Assembly (NCBI RefSeq): GCF_035083965.1
Contig: NC_089732.1
Coordinates: forward strand, 8,751,883 to 8,815,882
DNA length: 64,000 nucleotides
Direction: 5' to 3'
From: Branchiostoma lanceolatum
Lineage: Eukaryota > Chordata > Leptocardii > Amphioxiformes > Branchiostomatidae
Made by a program: the position numbers and the translations under genes. Below, piece by piece: positions 1 through 12,254 of this stretch (its first letter is position 1; each line of letters opens with the position of its first letter). Under the pieces are notes generated by a model. That model was not told where the DNA came from. It was given only the letters and a program-made list of their open reading frames with translations, and ran no database searches.

Positions 1-266
1 ATGTGAATGATAGATACCATTGTGCTTTCCCTTGATGTTCATTGTCTTGTTTTATTTCAAATGCATAATTTTCTTACACTCGTCTGAGACAGTTATGTTA
101 TTCTCACCCGTTGCGGTGTGCGTGTGTACCTTACACATGTAGCAAGTCACATACCCCATAGAGAGTAAGCTAGCAGTTTTACAACACCGTGAAACTTTGC
201 GATACAACCACAATCGTTCTCGTCGCAAGAGGTATTTTAGGACCAAAGATTAGAGCTGTACCTGTA

Positions 267-337
267 TAGCCTGAGTACCAGCCTCCGTAGTGACTGCTGG
301 CTCAAAAAAATTCGCTTCCTCTTTGGTACTCAGGCTA
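267..337. mobile_element. Short inverted-repeat element (MITE-like)
   Basis: AGCCTGAGTACCA at the left end is matched by TGGTACTCAGGCT at the right, enclosing about 45 bp. A relative with AGCCTGGGTA ends is at 7041-7143. Confidence 0.6.
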
Positions 338-802
338 GTACCTGTACCTGTAATACAATTATAATAGAATCGCCGTCCGCACTGTTCTAGATACATGTAC
401 GGGCTCTGATGTGGTCACGAGTTTGTTTTTAACTTTAAGGGATAAAACAGATGATGTTTACCGAGACTTTCTAACATAATATCATGCAAGGTCACTTTTC
501 ACTGCCATTTACTGCATCTGCGAGCCCCTCACTATAGTTGCAGTACTAGATTTAAGCTTATTTGTTCGTCTTACTGAGCCCATATGTTCAGTTTTTTCAC
601 CTTCCAACATCCTCAACGTTGATCCCTTGACAAACATATCGTACACTGTTCAAGAAATAACAATATTGTCAGCCGTCTGCCGTAGAAATAATAGTACTAA
701 CATACATACAAGGACGCCATTTGGGGGCTCAGTCAGGTAAGCATATGTTCTTTTTAGTTAATACGGAAAGACTATTCTCCTGCAGACTGACTACGCTGGA
801 TA

Positions 803-1890
803 ATGGGGAGAATAATTTATCAGGGGAGTTCGGCTACCAAAGGGGTTGACCGAACCAGAATGTTACCTTACCGTAGATGGACTCTCCTGGCCAATTATTC
901 CCGGCCCTTTTTTGCCGAATTCTACGACCCATTGGAAGGCCTGGTGGAGGCTACAGAAATGCAAAGTTGGGCGAGGTTGGTTGAAATGGAATGAGAGGGA
1001 ATGAAAGATAAAAATCAAGTAGAAGGTATCTCTCTACCCATTTTCTTCTTTCTCAATGATTATGCGCTGCATTGATGCAATTGATAAGTTTGCATAGTTA
1101 TCAAAATCTGCTTTCCTATCCTTGTTGTTTGTAATACTTGCCATGGTTTGACACATATGTTTTCCCACCTTGTGACGAAAATGGTTATCGTAGGTACATT
1201 TCGACGGTTGGTTCTTTCATTGCATATCGATGAAAATACTGCAACAAAAATCCTACAATCGTACAAGACTACACCTGTTTCTGCCGGCATCATTGTGAAA
1301 TTGAAGGGATAGTAAATTGTTTAAATTTGCACGTGCTAAATGTCAACAGGAGAAGAACTAAAATTATCATTATGACAGTTTTCAACTCGCGTTTGCTGAA
1401 ATTTTGAAAACATGGTGTGTGTAGGAACCACTTTATATCTTTCCTGTGATACTTTCTATGCAGAACACAAGAGTAAAGTAGTCTAGGTCTCTACGTATAC
1501 TAGACTAACTACGCCGGCTATAGGGAGAATATTTGCCAGGGAAGTTTGGCCCCCAGAGGGTTTCCTTTGCAGGTGTAGTTATGTTATCCTTACCGCGGAC
1601 TATCCTTTCCAATTCTTCCATTTTTGCCGAATTTTACGACCCTTTAATCCAATAAGAAGGCCTTAGCCTCTACCAGACTCCATAGGTCGCTGGAAAAATC
1701 GTAGAAACTGGCCAAATGGAGGGATAACATGCCAGAGAAGTTAGTCCGCAGTTGAAGTTACAGTTTGCCCGTGGATGGCACACTGGACCCTCTCTCCGTA
1801 GCCGACTCCCTTAGCATACTATTCACTCTATTTGGCCAGTTTCTACTATTTTTCTAGCCATCCGCGGGGCCTGGTAGAGGCTCGGAAGGC
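803..1890. repeat. Diverged repeat copies in direct and inverted order
   Basis: The segment at 785-960 (ggagaataatttatcagg ... ccgaattctacgaccc) recurs at 1502-1665. The segment 1691-1720 (gaaaaatcgtagaaactggc) recurs inverted at 1830-1860. No coding sense seen. Confidence 0.5.
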
Positions 1891-2321
1891 CTGGTGGAGG
1901 CTATTAAAGAGTTAAGCACGTCGGCAAATAACAAACACGCTCTGCACGTAAACTGTTGTCCTTGTCGATAATTTGTTTACCAACACCCACAGAAAATACC
2001 GTGGGTTTATCTGTATGTGTTATCGTGTTGGAGGGATCTCACAATGCTCGTGCACTAATGAAGCACCTCTTCAGCGTACTGATAGCGACTGGAGGGCGAC
2101 TCTGAGAATTCGCGGTGGGAGAAAAACGCCTAAATCTTCACTTCACGTGAGATACCGATCACTCCTTCCGACTTACGTGGGATTAAAGAAGGGCCTTGAG
2201 ATCATTTTAATGAGGGAGGGGGAGCATACTCAAACGTAAACATTACCCATCACTTATTTTTTCATCATCTTTTCATTAGAAATAAAAATAGTGTAGTAGC
2301 ATTGTATACCACAATGTTTTA

Positions 2322-2524
2322 GGCCCCCATTCCACTAGACAGCGATTGCGTTGCGATCTAAATTATATTTGTGTAACTTTTTACATCATAATTGGAATAT
2401 CATGCCAAATGCAAAAGTATGACTGAAAAGACAACAAAACATACATAGCACAAAAAAATTCGTTAAGCAACCTGTCAAATTTTAGGTTGTAGCGAGGTCG
2501 TTGCCTTATCCAGTTGAATGCGGG
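2322..2524. mobile_element. MITE-like element
   Basis: Left end CCCCATTCCACTAGAC is inverted, imperfectly, at the right end (TCCAGTTGAATGCGGG); about 200 bp, non-coding. Confidence 0.5.
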
Positions 2525-5140
2525 TGTTACTCAAACTGCTATTTTTGCAAAAGTTGTCTGATAAGCCTCAATTGTCGAGATTTTACACAAGAGAGCTCAA
2601 AACCACTGTACACACGGGTTTGCATAAAAAAAGTTGCACGTCTTTGATAAATCAATTTTGGTTATCAAATAGCAACAATCCTTTCTCTCTCTCTCTCTTG
2701 TACATGATTGCTAAAATGTACATTCTTGTTGTTAACGCTAAAAGTAAGAGCTGTCATTGTCCATTAGCTTTCAATCAGCGTTTTTCCAGACTTCACGCAT
2801 GTTTGCTATCTCAAGTGTAAAGACATCTTGGCCATTAGTACGGTTTTAACTACAAAGAAGGCACAAATTGAACTACGGCTCAGTTGAAAAAGGAATCTGC
2901 TTGGCCTCGGTATGAAGTTCTTCCAATCGGAAGTATGGTTTCTGTCTTTCATTTTGTCTTACTTAGGAAACGCGTATACGTACGAGAAGCGAAGCAAGCA
3001 ACATACCACATCAGGGGATTGTGAATTTGTTAGCACATATAGACATGTAACTATTGAGGTTTAAAATACATCATTCATGCCAAAAACTTATCAACGTCAA
3101 CTCAACTCCCTTACATATATTTTTACGACATAGTTAAATTTTCCGTTACTCCTGTGTCCTTGCCAGTCGTGTACAAATGTGGCCATCGGCCTTAATATTT
3201 GTTCATTTTGTATTTTGAATTTTTGCCATATTTTGAAACTTGACTAGTCTTGAACGCTGTGGAAAAACATGTCTGGTGGACTTTTTTCTCCAGTACATTT
3301 TGTAAACGGACACCACTAAACCCGTGAGAGTCACAAATGACATCCCCCCCTTCCCTAAACTGTTCGCAATTTCCTTTTCCGGTATTCATACCGGGCGCTA
3401 AACTGACACGCTGTGGAAACCGCACGTAGTTGGCACAAAACGTCGTCTGCAAATCCCCTCAGAACGAGACGGCGACATATGGCCCTTAGAATAACATTTT
3501 CCACTTCCATTTATCCTCGCCACACAACGTTAAACATTCCCAGTGCTGATTCGTTCACAGAGGACCAATAAAATCGGGCCATCTAGTCGTTCTTTTGATT
3601 GAGGTCGCTCTTAGTCAGGATACACGGAATTCCGACCGTGGACGGGATATGCGCTCTTCATTCGCCTTGGGCTAATTGCATTACAGTCTGACCAATTATC
3701 GGCTTGGGTTACCGTCTATCGTTGAAAAATGCTGAGAACGTCCAGAAATAACAGACAGGGTGAACGACAAGTGTCTTCTGACGCAACCTTGACCCACAAT
3801 GCATTCCAAACTCGTCCGTTGATTGACATCTGTGACAGACGACGTTTAACAATTTCACGCCGTACACCGCATCCCTGGTCAGGCGCACAGTTTAGTAATG
3901 TATACCATCTATGAAATAAAAACTCATAGGGAATAGACAAAAATATTCTAAGTGCGACAAAGTTGCGTGAACTTTGAAAAAAAGTTTCTTTAATGCATGG
4001 GTCGTGAAATATCCGCGAAGGTGCGATTGACGGTTTTGCGTTGCTTCAATTTCTCTTCTTGGCAATGCTAGAAATTGTGAGTATTTAACTAAACTTGTGA
4101 TAAAGCTAATGAGAACGTCGCACAAATATACTACTTTGCAACAACAACAAAAAACAGAGTGAAAATACGTTAACCAATACAAATCATACCAATACCAACC
4201 AATCAACGCTTTGCTTTTTCTCAAATCTAACGCAGGCAGAAACGTTTAACATGAACATTCTAGGAACTTAAGTTTACTTGTATCCTGGCGAGTTCTGAGA
4301 GAGAGCAAGAACACACCATATGAGGAACCCCTCTAAAACAGTGCAGTGTGTGTGTTCCACGATGTAAGGGAAACCCGTGGTATTGTCCCGGTAAATCCTT
4401 GGTCGTGAGCTCCTCTGTCATCGCGGGAATCTCTTCATTGTGCCCGCCGGAACTGAAGAGCGCGTCATCGGCAAATGGAAAACACATAAGCCGCCATGAC
4501 GGCATCCATTTCTTCCTTATGTCTCTCAGTCTATTCTTTTTGTCTGTTTCCCCTCTCCCCTCCCCCCTCTCTCTCCGCCTCGCTCTCTCGCCGTCTTCTC
4601 TTCCTGTTTTTTATGACGATGATTCTCTAGACAATGGTATTAGAAGGTGAGTTCCTAGCTTCTATTTTTCTCGGGATCTCTTGTTAAATAGGTAAAAAAC
4701 AGGGCTTGATACTCCTGGAGACCTGGACTCTGGAAAGTTCGAGGCAGTCTCTAATTGCAGTTTTCATGTCAAGAAGTTTATTTGGTTTACTGTTGATAAA
4801 CTAAGACGTTGTCAATAAACTTTCTTGTTGTAATAATGGCATCTTGTTTTTGGTCAAGACATCCGAAGAGAAAGATTGTAGTTTATTTTTTTCTCGTCAG
4901 GGGGCAGTCATAAAGTGACTTTGGCAGCTTGACCGAAACCACTATTCAAAAGGGATAGGTTGAATAAAATGAATCTTTGATATAAGGAAGTTTTTATTGC
5001 ATGTATGACAACATATAATTAAGATTACAATAAAAAGCAGATAACATTAATCATTTTACATGAAAATTAATTCTTGTGCCAAAAATAATGGCATAAGATT
5101 ATTTTTATATACCCCCATTTTCCTAAATGAAGTAACCTAT
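2525..5140. other. Intergenic, no gene seen
   Basis: Short ORFs on both strands have no signal peptide, repeats or recognisable motif. There is a pyrimidine-rich tract at 4530-4600. Nothing is supported as coding. Confidence 0.5.
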
Positions 5141-5273
5141 TTTCAAGATGGCGACGATTGGATGTTTTTTCGAAAGTTTTTCTTGATTCTCGCCGCTTTT
5201 CACCTCGTATTCAGCAGAACAGTCGCCCTGGTCCACCAATTTCTGCGAACCTAAGCCGAAATGTCTGTTTAAG
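5141..5273 (+). promoter_or_regulatory. Candidate fukutin promoter / 5' non-coding exon
   Basis: An AAGATGGCG motif (YY1-like, common just downstream of TATA-less vertebrate start sites) lies at about 5146-5154. After it come an inverted CCAAT context near 5232 and a good splice donor, TTTAAG|GTAACA, at 5274. The stretch could be an untranslated first exon spliced to an acceptor upstream of the ATG at 5807, for example CTGCAG near 5683. This rests on motifs only; transcript data would decide it. Confidence 0.25.
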
Positions 5274-5806
5274 GTAACATTGAGTTTATTTTATCTAAGT
5301 CTTAAACTTTGTGTCGGTACGGCGATGTTGTACGAGGGGTGGGGGGCTGACACGAAACACGTCTGTGCAGAACACGTAACGTTATACTACTAGGGGAACG
5401 CTAGAGAAAATTGGATTTGTATCTAGACAGCCTTTGCTTACAGAGCTTGATTTGGCTGTACATTGGTCTGTATGAATGCACTTCAACGGTTTGCGTATGT
5501 ATAACTAAAAAATGGAGTGTAAACTGTAACCCGAATTTCCACAAAATACAACAGTTCACTACGTACCGTACCTTTACTAGCAGTATCAAGTATATGTATA
5601 ATGTGCGCCGTCACCCATTACAAGCAACCTTAAAGTTATACATATCCGAAAATGGAGTTAAATGAAACCGCCCTTATCTGCAGTATATATCCGATGACAT
5701 GATGTAAGCCAGCAACCTGCTAGCTGGGAGAACCATCCGCTCCCAGAAGACAACAGAACAGTCCCAGTCCCTTGTGTGAAGTGCGAGGTCAACGTGCGAG
5801 GTCTGC

Positions 5807-8800
5807 ATGTGTCTGTGGAGGAGGAGGAAACTGCGATGTTTTTTGTTTCTTCTCATCGCCAGCATCCTCTCCCTCATCTTCCAAATATGGTTCATCCACA
5901 ACAACTCTCAATTTCAGGTAAGATGCCATGCAAACTTAGGCTTTTTGATCCTTTGACAGTGTTTGTCTGGTGCCAAAAGGCTACCGGCCTCAGAAGGCAG
6001 AAGGTTAATAATGTTAGATGGCAGTAAGTTTTGTTTTTCTGCAAAAAAATTGCAAGGCGAAGCATTGTGACTAAGCGTGATGTGAAGTTTTTAAAAAATG
6101 GGTTCCTCTATCAAATGCTTTTTGAGGGGCAAAATTACTGTCAGATTGAAGACTGTAGCCACATATCAGAATTTTTCCCAGGGTAAGGGGGTGCATGGTC
6201 AGGAAATGGGGGTGCAGCACCCTTGTTCCCCTCTTTAGAAAAAGCCCTGGATGGTGACAAAACTGTCTAGCACTATCCTTAGTATCACTTTTCTCTTAAC
6301 ATGAGGCTATTAGTATTATATTATCCATAAGACTTAACATTTTTCAATTGTACCCAACATGTTAGGGTGGTTCCTCCTTCCAAGGAATGGTCACCAAGTG
6401 GCTCAACTCAGGCAGCAATGATGCTCAGGTGAGTAGCAATGATAATAAATATTAATGATAATATTTATTGCATATTCATGCGCAGAGGGATAGATTTACA
6501 TATGACCACATATAGTCTAATGGGTTTCAACGTTCGTAGGTTAATGAGCCCCATTCAAGGTGATTTTGTAGATTTCCAGGAAAAAGATATGTTTGACTCT
6601 TGTGTGTGACCATTAGTTTGGCATTACCAGAATGTGTGGTTCATTTTTCTCAAGTCTGTGGGCTAATTTGCACTTTTGTTAATCTTTGCTTTTCTAATTC
6701 TAGTATTGTTGAGAAGAGGTAATGATATACTATATCAGTGAATTCATGTGCAGTTTTTATTCCTACAGGAGAATTTGAAACTGTTCATGAAGCACGCCTC
6801 ACAAGCCAACCTGCCATTGTTCCTGATGGACCCCTCAGTGCTGGAAGCTGTGAGGAACGTGTCCAGAGGTTCAGTAGATGAGAGGAGGGCTCCACATCAC
6901 TGCAGATATCTGTGTAGTTCTCAGGGAGTCATCACACTAGGACTGCTGGGGGATTCTGATGTAAAAGTCAAGGTAGGTTTAAAGCAGAAGCAATGTCAGA
7001 ATAGCCTGAGTTTGTAACTGTTTCATTGCTAACGAACACTAGCCTGGGTATCATCCTGTAGTTTAATGCTTGCTCTTTCTTACTCACTGTGTTAGTGTGT
7101 ACAAGGCGTGCAAGTGTAAAACTAGCTAGGATGGTATCCAGGCACTGTCAATAGTAAAAACACTGGAAATTCTTAGTCAAATATAATATCTTAATGTTTG
7201 TTATGACAAAGATAGAGGCACCGTCATATAGAGCGAAATATGCTGTTAACAATGATCAAGGAGGTTATATTTAACCTCCTTGCAATGACATATGATTATA
7301 GATTATTATCACACACCAAGTATGCAGTTAAAGTGTAAGTTTTCTACTATGGTTTCTTTGAAATTGTTAACAGTGGTTCATTGTTTTCACCATGTTTTCC
7401 AGCCTGACCTGTTACAGCGTCTCCATGGCGAGGGTTTCCAGTATGTCATCACTGAAGGTCATGACCCCAGACTGGCAAGTGTGGCATCAATGGCTGCTGG
7501 CAAGGTTAGTTGTTTTCTATCCCTACTTGCACACTACACATATAGTTGGTGGTGGGGGAGTGGGGGTGTTAGTAGGTGTTGTCCGGTGTATTGTGCATGT
7601 GTATTATAATCAAGCTATCCGTACCACGTTTAACAGTCCAAACTGCCCCAAAAGACCACTCATGGACCAATAAAGTCCAATACATTTGTATATGTGGACA
7701 GGTGGTCACTATAGACAGGATTCTTTTTTACAAAGACAGGATTCTTAATTCTTGCATCAATGGGAAAAATTATCTAAGGGACCGCCCAAAAGTGGTCACC
7801 ATGTGGTCAGGTGGTCCTTATGTACAGGTGGTCACTTGTATATAGTTTTGACTGTATTTAGGAACCAAGAACACTTCTTGAAAGACTTTGGGATGTCCCT
7901 TTGTGCAGTGTCTAAAATATGTTCCCAACACAGTCAGGTCGCACCCCAAACGTGTTGCCCATCACTTAATAAACACAGGTTATATGCTCCATAGACTGTC
8001 TGTGAAATGATAATGGCATATCTAAAGAATGAATACTCTTTTCACCATTTATTAGGTTCCACATCACATGTTGTTCAGAAGGCACAACTTCCTTATCCAC
8101 ATTGTTGTGTTGTACGAGCGTCCAGGGAAGTTCCTGTGGCATGCAGCAATTGAACCAGAGAAAACACAGAAGTGGATGTCACTGGTAGAAGACAGGGAAC
8201 TACCGTTTGGGGAGTATGAAGGGGCATATGACAAGTAAGTGTAACATATGAGTGTAGTCAAATTTTACGTAACCTGTCGAAGTTTGACTTACATATTTGT
8301 TTGTTTGTATTGCATATCCTGTAAAGTGCTTCATGTCGTAACACACCAGGTTTGTACTGAACACAACAAGCTGCATATCTGGACAGATTTATTTGATCCA
8401 CTCACACCGGGAAGGACCACTGCTCTTTTTGATAAGTGTGCTGGGTTCTTTTGCATGCTCGAGGTGTGGCTCTCTTCAAACACGGTACCCCTATATAATG
8501 TCCTATCTGAGGGACGTCCTTAGCCAAAGCTAGGAACTCATTTACACCTGAGTTGAGTGAGAACATCAGTGTAAAGGGCCTTTCCCAAGGGCACAACGTT
8601 GGGACTCAAACTCAGTACCTCCAGGTTCTGATCATGAGTCAACACCATATTTTTGTGATTTTCACAGTCAACTGTAACATTTAAGCTTGTATTCCAGAAT
8701 GGAGATAGTACCTACCAAACTAGATGGAGTAAAACTCAACATTCCCAAGATTCCGTCAGCATTCCTGCAGCAGATTCCACATGCCAGGTTCCTTGAGTGT

Positions 8801-10903
8801 AACTACGGGCAGGCCAGGAAGTTCCACACGGCGTACGGGTCGGACCAGACTGCGGAGGGTGTAGAGTTTGTTGGGAAGGCCAAGTCTCTGCTGTCTCAGG
8901 GCAGGGCTGTACTGGACAGGATAGGGGTGCGCTTCTGGATGAGCAGTGGAACATGTTTAGGTGAGTACCAGAAGAGGGGCATATGAATTTACTGTGATAT
9001 CATTCTAACAATGTCACCAATTCTTTACCAATAGAGAAACTTACACAAAATAGGTGAAGTGGATATATAACTGGACTGCACCAAATTACACTAGAAAATT
9101 GTTCCAACTTTGTGAATTTGTGCCAATTTTCCCTTGCGGTCACATGTCAGTTTGACACATGGGCAAAATATGTAACCTGAGACTTCAAACAAAAGGCTGT
9201 GCCTGGAATGTCACATTCTCAGTTTTGGCTCCAATCAGATGCAAGATAACTTTATTGGAAATGGTAGTGTTGCCACTGACTCCTGTTGTATTCACTTCAC
9301 TGTCATGTACTCATTCCCTCAGTTTTCCATTTCAAACACTACCCTTTCTCTCCTTTTCCCTTTCTCCCATTCTTCTCTTTATATCAGCAGCCTGGCTAAC
9401 CTACCTGTATGTATATTTCTCTGTATATCCCTAGGTTGGTTCCGACAGTGTGGGATCATCCCCCACAGTAAAGATGTGGATTTTGGGATCTGGATCAAAG
9501 ATTACAAGGACACGCTGATCCCAGCGTTCCAGGCAGCAGGATTGTCACTCAAACACAGGTTTGGAAAGGTGGGCAGATATTGTAAATGGTTTGTAACATC
9601 TATATGTGTCAAGGCTAGGAAGAAAAGTATGCTACTTTGCAGTCTCTACTGGAACTTGTTTGAAAGCTAAAAATGCAATGCAATAAAATTACAAAATAAC
9701 TATTTTATTTGAAAATTTGGCACTTTTGTTAATATGTGAATTTCTAAAGGTACAATGTATATTATGGATACAAACCAAAATTGTCTATGATTTTCTTTGC
9801 CAAACTAAGTGTTTTACAGTACAAAGTTATCCACGACAGGATCATAGATATAAAGATGTTCAACAACCATGTTGATTTCTTTTTTAGGTGGAGGACAGTT
9901 TTGAGCTGTCTTTCCAGTCAGGAGATGTAAAACTGGACATTTTTTTCTTCTACGAGGAGGATGACATCATGTGGAATGGTGGGACACAGGCACGCACCGG
10001 CAAGAAGTTCAAGTAAGTCTGCATTCATCTTGAAAAAAAGAACAGTATGAATCTTTTTCAATCTTCTGGACTTTTCTTTGCTAAGGTGCTGGCAAAATAT
10101 TTTGATAAGAGGGGGCAGTCTGTGGAGTTTGTGTAGTAGAGCAGGTGTTTTGTGGTATGTAGTTGCTACATGAAGGGATGCCATTACTTTGAAGGGGACA
10201 CACATGTAGTAAGCAGAAGACAATACCTTTACACATATCTCCATGATATAATAGGGTTGCTATGAAAGCAAAACTTTTCTGTTATTCCTCAATAGTGATT
10301 TACCAGTTATAGCATTCATTCTAAAGTTAGCATAGTTTAGCCATGCATTAAGTTCAAGTCCTTCCCACACCAGATGGTGCATAGGACCACAACCATCTCA
10401 GTTTAAATAGCCCTTAGGCCACACAAATTCACATAATCACTACAGCAGGGGGCTAGTCCATCGATAGTGGTGTGTGTTAAACTACCATACTCTTTCACAA
10501 ATGCTAAGCAGAGAAAGCAGTATGTACCGTTTTTAAGTCTTTGGTATGACTGGGCCGGGGATCAAACTTACAACCTAGTGAATGCAAGGTGAAATCTCTA
10601 CTGACTTGGCCATTGTACTGTGTCCATGCATAGGAGAGTATCTATCGCTAAGTTCTCCATTTCCTTTGTTGATTTTCCAGGTACATATTCCCCAGGTTCA
10701 CCCTGTGTTGGACAGAGTTTTTGGACATGAAGGTTCGGGTGCCATGTGAGACTCTCGCGTACGTCCAGGCCAACTACGGAGCCAACTGGTACGAACCGGT
10801 CAAGCAGTGGGACTGGAAAAACAGCCCTCCCAACGTCGTGCCAAACGGCCAGTGGCCGGAAGAGGAGTGGTCAGAAGTAATACAGTTGTTTGATGTGAGA
10901 TGA
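5807..10903 (+). CDS. FKTN: Fukutin, ribitol-5-phosphate transferase (9 coding exons, 467 aa)
   Basis: Coding exons: 5807-5917, 6366-6428, 6769-6972, 7403-7504, 8056-8234, 8698-8960, 9435-9568, 9888-10012, 10681-10903. They join in phase into 1,404 nt. The length (467 aa) is close to the 461 aa of human fukutin. Residues 1-10 ([10 protein letters not shown]) are basic and are followed by a signal-anchor at about 11-30, so this is a type II Golgi protein; that is why the ATG at 5807 was chosen. The catalytic part has SSGTCLGW, the acidic DVD motif (D321-V-D323) in SKDVDFGIW, a FFFYEE stretch, WNGGTQA, and the C-terminal [10 protein letters not shown]. These match vertebrate fukutin closely. 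In the family, the enzyme adds the first ribitol-5-phosphate from CDP-ribitol to the core M3 glycan of alpha-dystroglycan. A possible poly(A) signal ATTAAA lies at 11132. All introns are GT-AG. Confidence 0.97.
7041..7143. mobile_element. Short inverted-repeat element in fukutin intron 3
   Basis: Ends AGCCTGGGTATCATCCT and AGGATGGTATCCAGGCA are inverted repeats. Same family as 267-337. Confidence 0.6.
8490..8645 (-). mobile_element. tRNA-derived SINE-like fragment in fukutin intron 5
   Basis: On the minus strand GAGTTTGAGTCC resembles a Pol III B box. It is followed by CCCTTGGGAAAGGCCCTTTA and a CAGGTGTAAATG segment, also seen in the element at 46890-47110. Confidence 0.5.
10375..10640 (-). 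mobile_element. tRNA-derived SINE-like element in fukutin intron 8
   Basis: The minus strand shows an A-box-like ATGGCCAAGTCAGTAGAG and, about 35 nt on, a B-box-like GTTTGATCCCCGG, the spacing of a tRNA head. A non-tRNA body follows. Confidence 0.55.
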
Positions 10904-12131
10904 CGGTTTGGAAATTTTAGCCAGCATTTGACTGAGGATTTCTTCCAATGCAAGATAACTGTACATATGTATGTACATGTAGTAATATTGAACTCCATTG
11001 CTTCCTTTGTTTTTTATAGTAAACAGAAAGGACTACTGATACAGTGTTGTGAAGACGCTTTATATTTGTAAAGCCACACGGAGTAGAGGCATGGATAATA
11101 CTGTAAATATTGTAGCTTCATATGTAGAACAATTAAATCATTGTATAGTTTTATAACATGAACTTATATGCATTATGTCTTACAGTATATTGTAACGTTA
11201 TATTACAGTTTCCTTTTACACAACCAAGTCCTTCTTACCTGACCGAGTTTTGGTAGTCTGCCTTCTACCTTCCACAGGGCTGTGATGAACCAAGAGACTA
11301 AGCCATATTGGGGACGTTTTCTCTGCAGCGCCACCTAGTGGTGAGAGATTATCATTACAGCCCTGAGGAAGGTTAGTGGAGCAGACAGACTACTGACACA
11401 TTAGCAGGTACATTTGTATGTAGAACTTGGTTCTGTACAAAAAAACTGTTATACTCGATGGTCTAATAACGTGTTAAAACTGTTCATGGATTATGTATGA
11501 TAATTTTGTTTTTCTAACTAAAGTAGCATACATTGTAATTCTACATGAGCTAGTTAGGTAAACACATACATGTAAATCTCTTATGGGCATGATATTAACA
11601 TGTGCAATAGTGTCAAAACAATGTGAGAAAGATAGCAAGGAAAAGACAGAAACAATGAACATACAGATCGAGATGGGAGTCCAGATACTGTAAACAGCAG
11701 TAATAAGTACAGTATTTGAAATAAAGATATGTATGGGTGGAAGATAATGCCCTCTTGTTCATTCTCATTCATTGACTCAGTAATAATTTATATTTTCTAC
11801 ATGTAAACCTCACCCCGAGAGAGAAAAATGTAAAGTAATAGTCTTCCAAAGGCCATTCCATTGAGAATTTAATATCATAATGGAGAAGCCAGGAAGTAAT
11901 GAATGAATGAATGATTTGAGTTCAGTGAGTGATGAGTGAGTTTCCCCTTAGATCATTTTTCTATTCATTTTCATGCAGTTGGCTCACCACCCACTCAAAT
12001 ATCCTTGTTGCCTTTTGTGTTCTTACTTAAAATTGTAATGGTTTAAGACCCCCTCAGGCAAAATAACAACACACTGTACATATCTGAGTCGTAGGACGAC
12101 TTTTGGTGGTGTAGGACCCCAGGCAACAGGA

Positions 12132-12169
12132 AACAATGGTTCTTGTGTAAGTTGTGACCTTGGTGACCT
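12132..12169 (+). promoter_or_regulatory. Upstream SOX-like and DR3 nuclear-receptor motifs, lectin copy A
   Basis: TGACCTTGGTGACCT at 12155-12169 is, on the other strand, AGGTCA-3nt-AGGTCA, a perfect direct repeat with spacer 3, the type bound by VDR/PXR-class nuclear receptors. AACAATGG (SOX type) lies at 12132-12139. Both sit within about 125 bp upstream of the ATG and recur in copy B. Binding is not shown. Confidence 0.4.
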
Positions 12170-12254
12170 AAAGTGATTATTACACATGACCAATCACATC
12201 CAAGGTTTGTTTTCAACTGTACCTTTATCCTTACCTGCCCGGGCCACAGTCCTT

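Noticed and set aside
10375-10640. A functional tRNA gene
   Set aside because: A- and B-box-like words are present, but the flanks do not fold into a complete cloverleaf and a SINE body follows.
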